Below, in pieces: positions 4,671 through 5,159 of a stretch of 5,159 bases of DNA (position 1 is the first letter of the stretch; every line of letters starts with the position of its first letter). The notes under the pieces were generated by a model that did no database searches, was not told the DNA's origin, and was given only the letters and a program-made list of their open reading frames with translations. Made by a program: the position numbers and the translations under genes. The stretch spans positions 1 through 5,159 of the forward strand of contig VBJS01000121.1 in the NCBI GenBank assembly GCA_005880055.1. Reading direction: 5' to 3'. The stretch comes from Chloroflexota bacterium (lineage in GTDB: Bacteria > Chloroflexota > Dehalococcoidia > SM23-28-2 > RBG-16-64-32).

Positions 4671-5159
4671 GCAGCGGAGGTCTGTCGAAATCGCGGCTCG
4701 CACGCATGCAGGGCGTAATGGCCGGCCATGTTGACAGCGGCGCAGTGCCGGGCATCGTTTCGCTGGTCAGCCGGCACGGCGAATTGCATGTAGACGTAGT
4801 CGGCACGAAGTCAGCAGGCGGCAGTGAGCCCGTGCGGCGGGACACGCTGTTCCGCATCGCCTCGCTGACGAAACCGATAACCGCCGCAGCTGCGATGATC
4901 CTGGTTGAGGAATGCAAATTACGACTGGACGAGCCGGTCGATCCCTGGTTGCCGGAACTGGCCGACCGCAGAGTCCTGAGGCAGCTCGACTCAGCGCTGG
5001 ATGACACCGTCCCCGCCAACCGGCCGATCAGCCTGCGCGATCTGCTCACCTTTCGGCTGGGCTACGGGGCCGTGATGGCGCCCCCCGGTCAGTACCCAAT
5101 TCAAGCAGCATTGGAGGAAGCCGGCCTCGCACCGAGCGCCCACCTGCCGGCGCATCAAG
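4667..5159 (+). CDS. Serine hydrolase of the beta-lactamase/class C fold, N-terminal part
   Basis: An open frame of 164 codons runs off the right edge. It begins with the ATG of an ATGA overlap with the SRPBCC 3 stop, and AGGG (4655-4658) lies eight bases upstream. The start VMAGHVDSGAVPGIVSLVSRHGELH (17-41) is the usual first helix and strand pair of serine beta-lactamase-like hydrolases (Pfam Beta-lactamase family, including esterases EstB and LpqH-like relatives). DTLFRIASLTKPITAAAAMILVEECKLRLDEPV follows, with S66-x-x-K69 (SLTK) as the catalytic serine and lysine. PISLRDLLTFRLGYG (120-134) replaces the common LLTHTSGL, a variant frequent in this family. No signal peptide is visible, so it is probably cytoplasmic and more likely an esterase or amidase than an antibiotic-resistance enzyme. 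The Y-x-N tyrosine and the C-terminal motif lie beyond the window, so completeness cannot be judged. It is probably translationally coupled to SRPBCC 3. Confidence 0.92.
   Translation, partial: MSSGGLSKSRLARMQGVMAGHVDSGAVPGIVSLVSRHGELHVDVVGTKSAGGSEPVRRDTLFRIASLTKPITAAAAMILVEECKLRLDEPVDPWLPELADRRVLRQLDSALDDTVPANRPISLRDLLTFRLGYGAVMAPPGQYPIQAALEEAGLAPSAHLPAHQ

Overview
This is a GC-rich (roughly 60% by eye) bacterial chromosomal window with tightly packed genes, clear Shine-Dalgarno sequences and one near-consensus sigma-70-type promoter. An ArsR-type regulator followed by several SRPBCC (AHSA1-like) genes, a VOC remnant, a RibD/DHFR-like reductase gene and a serine hydrolase is a neighbourhood typical of high-GC soil-type bacteria such as Actinomycetota or Chloroflexota. 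The sequence does not fix the taxon. No mobile element, CRISPR array, tRNA or rRNA was recognised.

Layout: Positions 1-346 hold no gene I can support. They do hold a possible leftward promoter and a hairpin that would cover the ribosome-binding site of a start codon at 41, reading off the left edge. A SnoaL/NTF2-like protein (389-778, +) follows. It converges, with 11 bp between stop codons, on a ten-helix EamA/DMT-family transporter gene (790-1689, -). A divergent intergenic region (1690-1850) carries a strong rightward promoter and a perfect 12-bp palindrome.

From 1851 to the right edge everything reads rightward and looks like one transcription unit: ArsR-family regulator (1851-2225), SRPBCC protein 1 (2209-2706, overlapping the regulator by 17 bp), SRPBCC protein 2 (2754-3236), the C-terminal remnant of a PhnB-like VOC gene (about 3238-3386), a RibD/DHFR-like reductase gene (3483-4061 as read, with its natural C-terminus in another frame to 4177), SRPBCC protein 3 (4188-4670), and the N-terminal 164 residues of a beta-lactamase-fold serine hydrolase (4667 to beyond 5159, joined to SRPBCC 3 by an ATGA overlap).

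The ArsR protein lacks the classical metal-binding cysteine motif. Its promoter has the palindrome just downstream of the predicted transcription start, so autorepression of the unit is a reasonable hypothesis. The three SRPBCC proteins are probably small-molecule-binding pockets or binding/enzymatic helpers of unknown ligand. The unit also shows decay or sequence error: two genes, the VOC remnant and the reductase, each appear to lack one base, and the VOC gene has lost its N-terminal majority.
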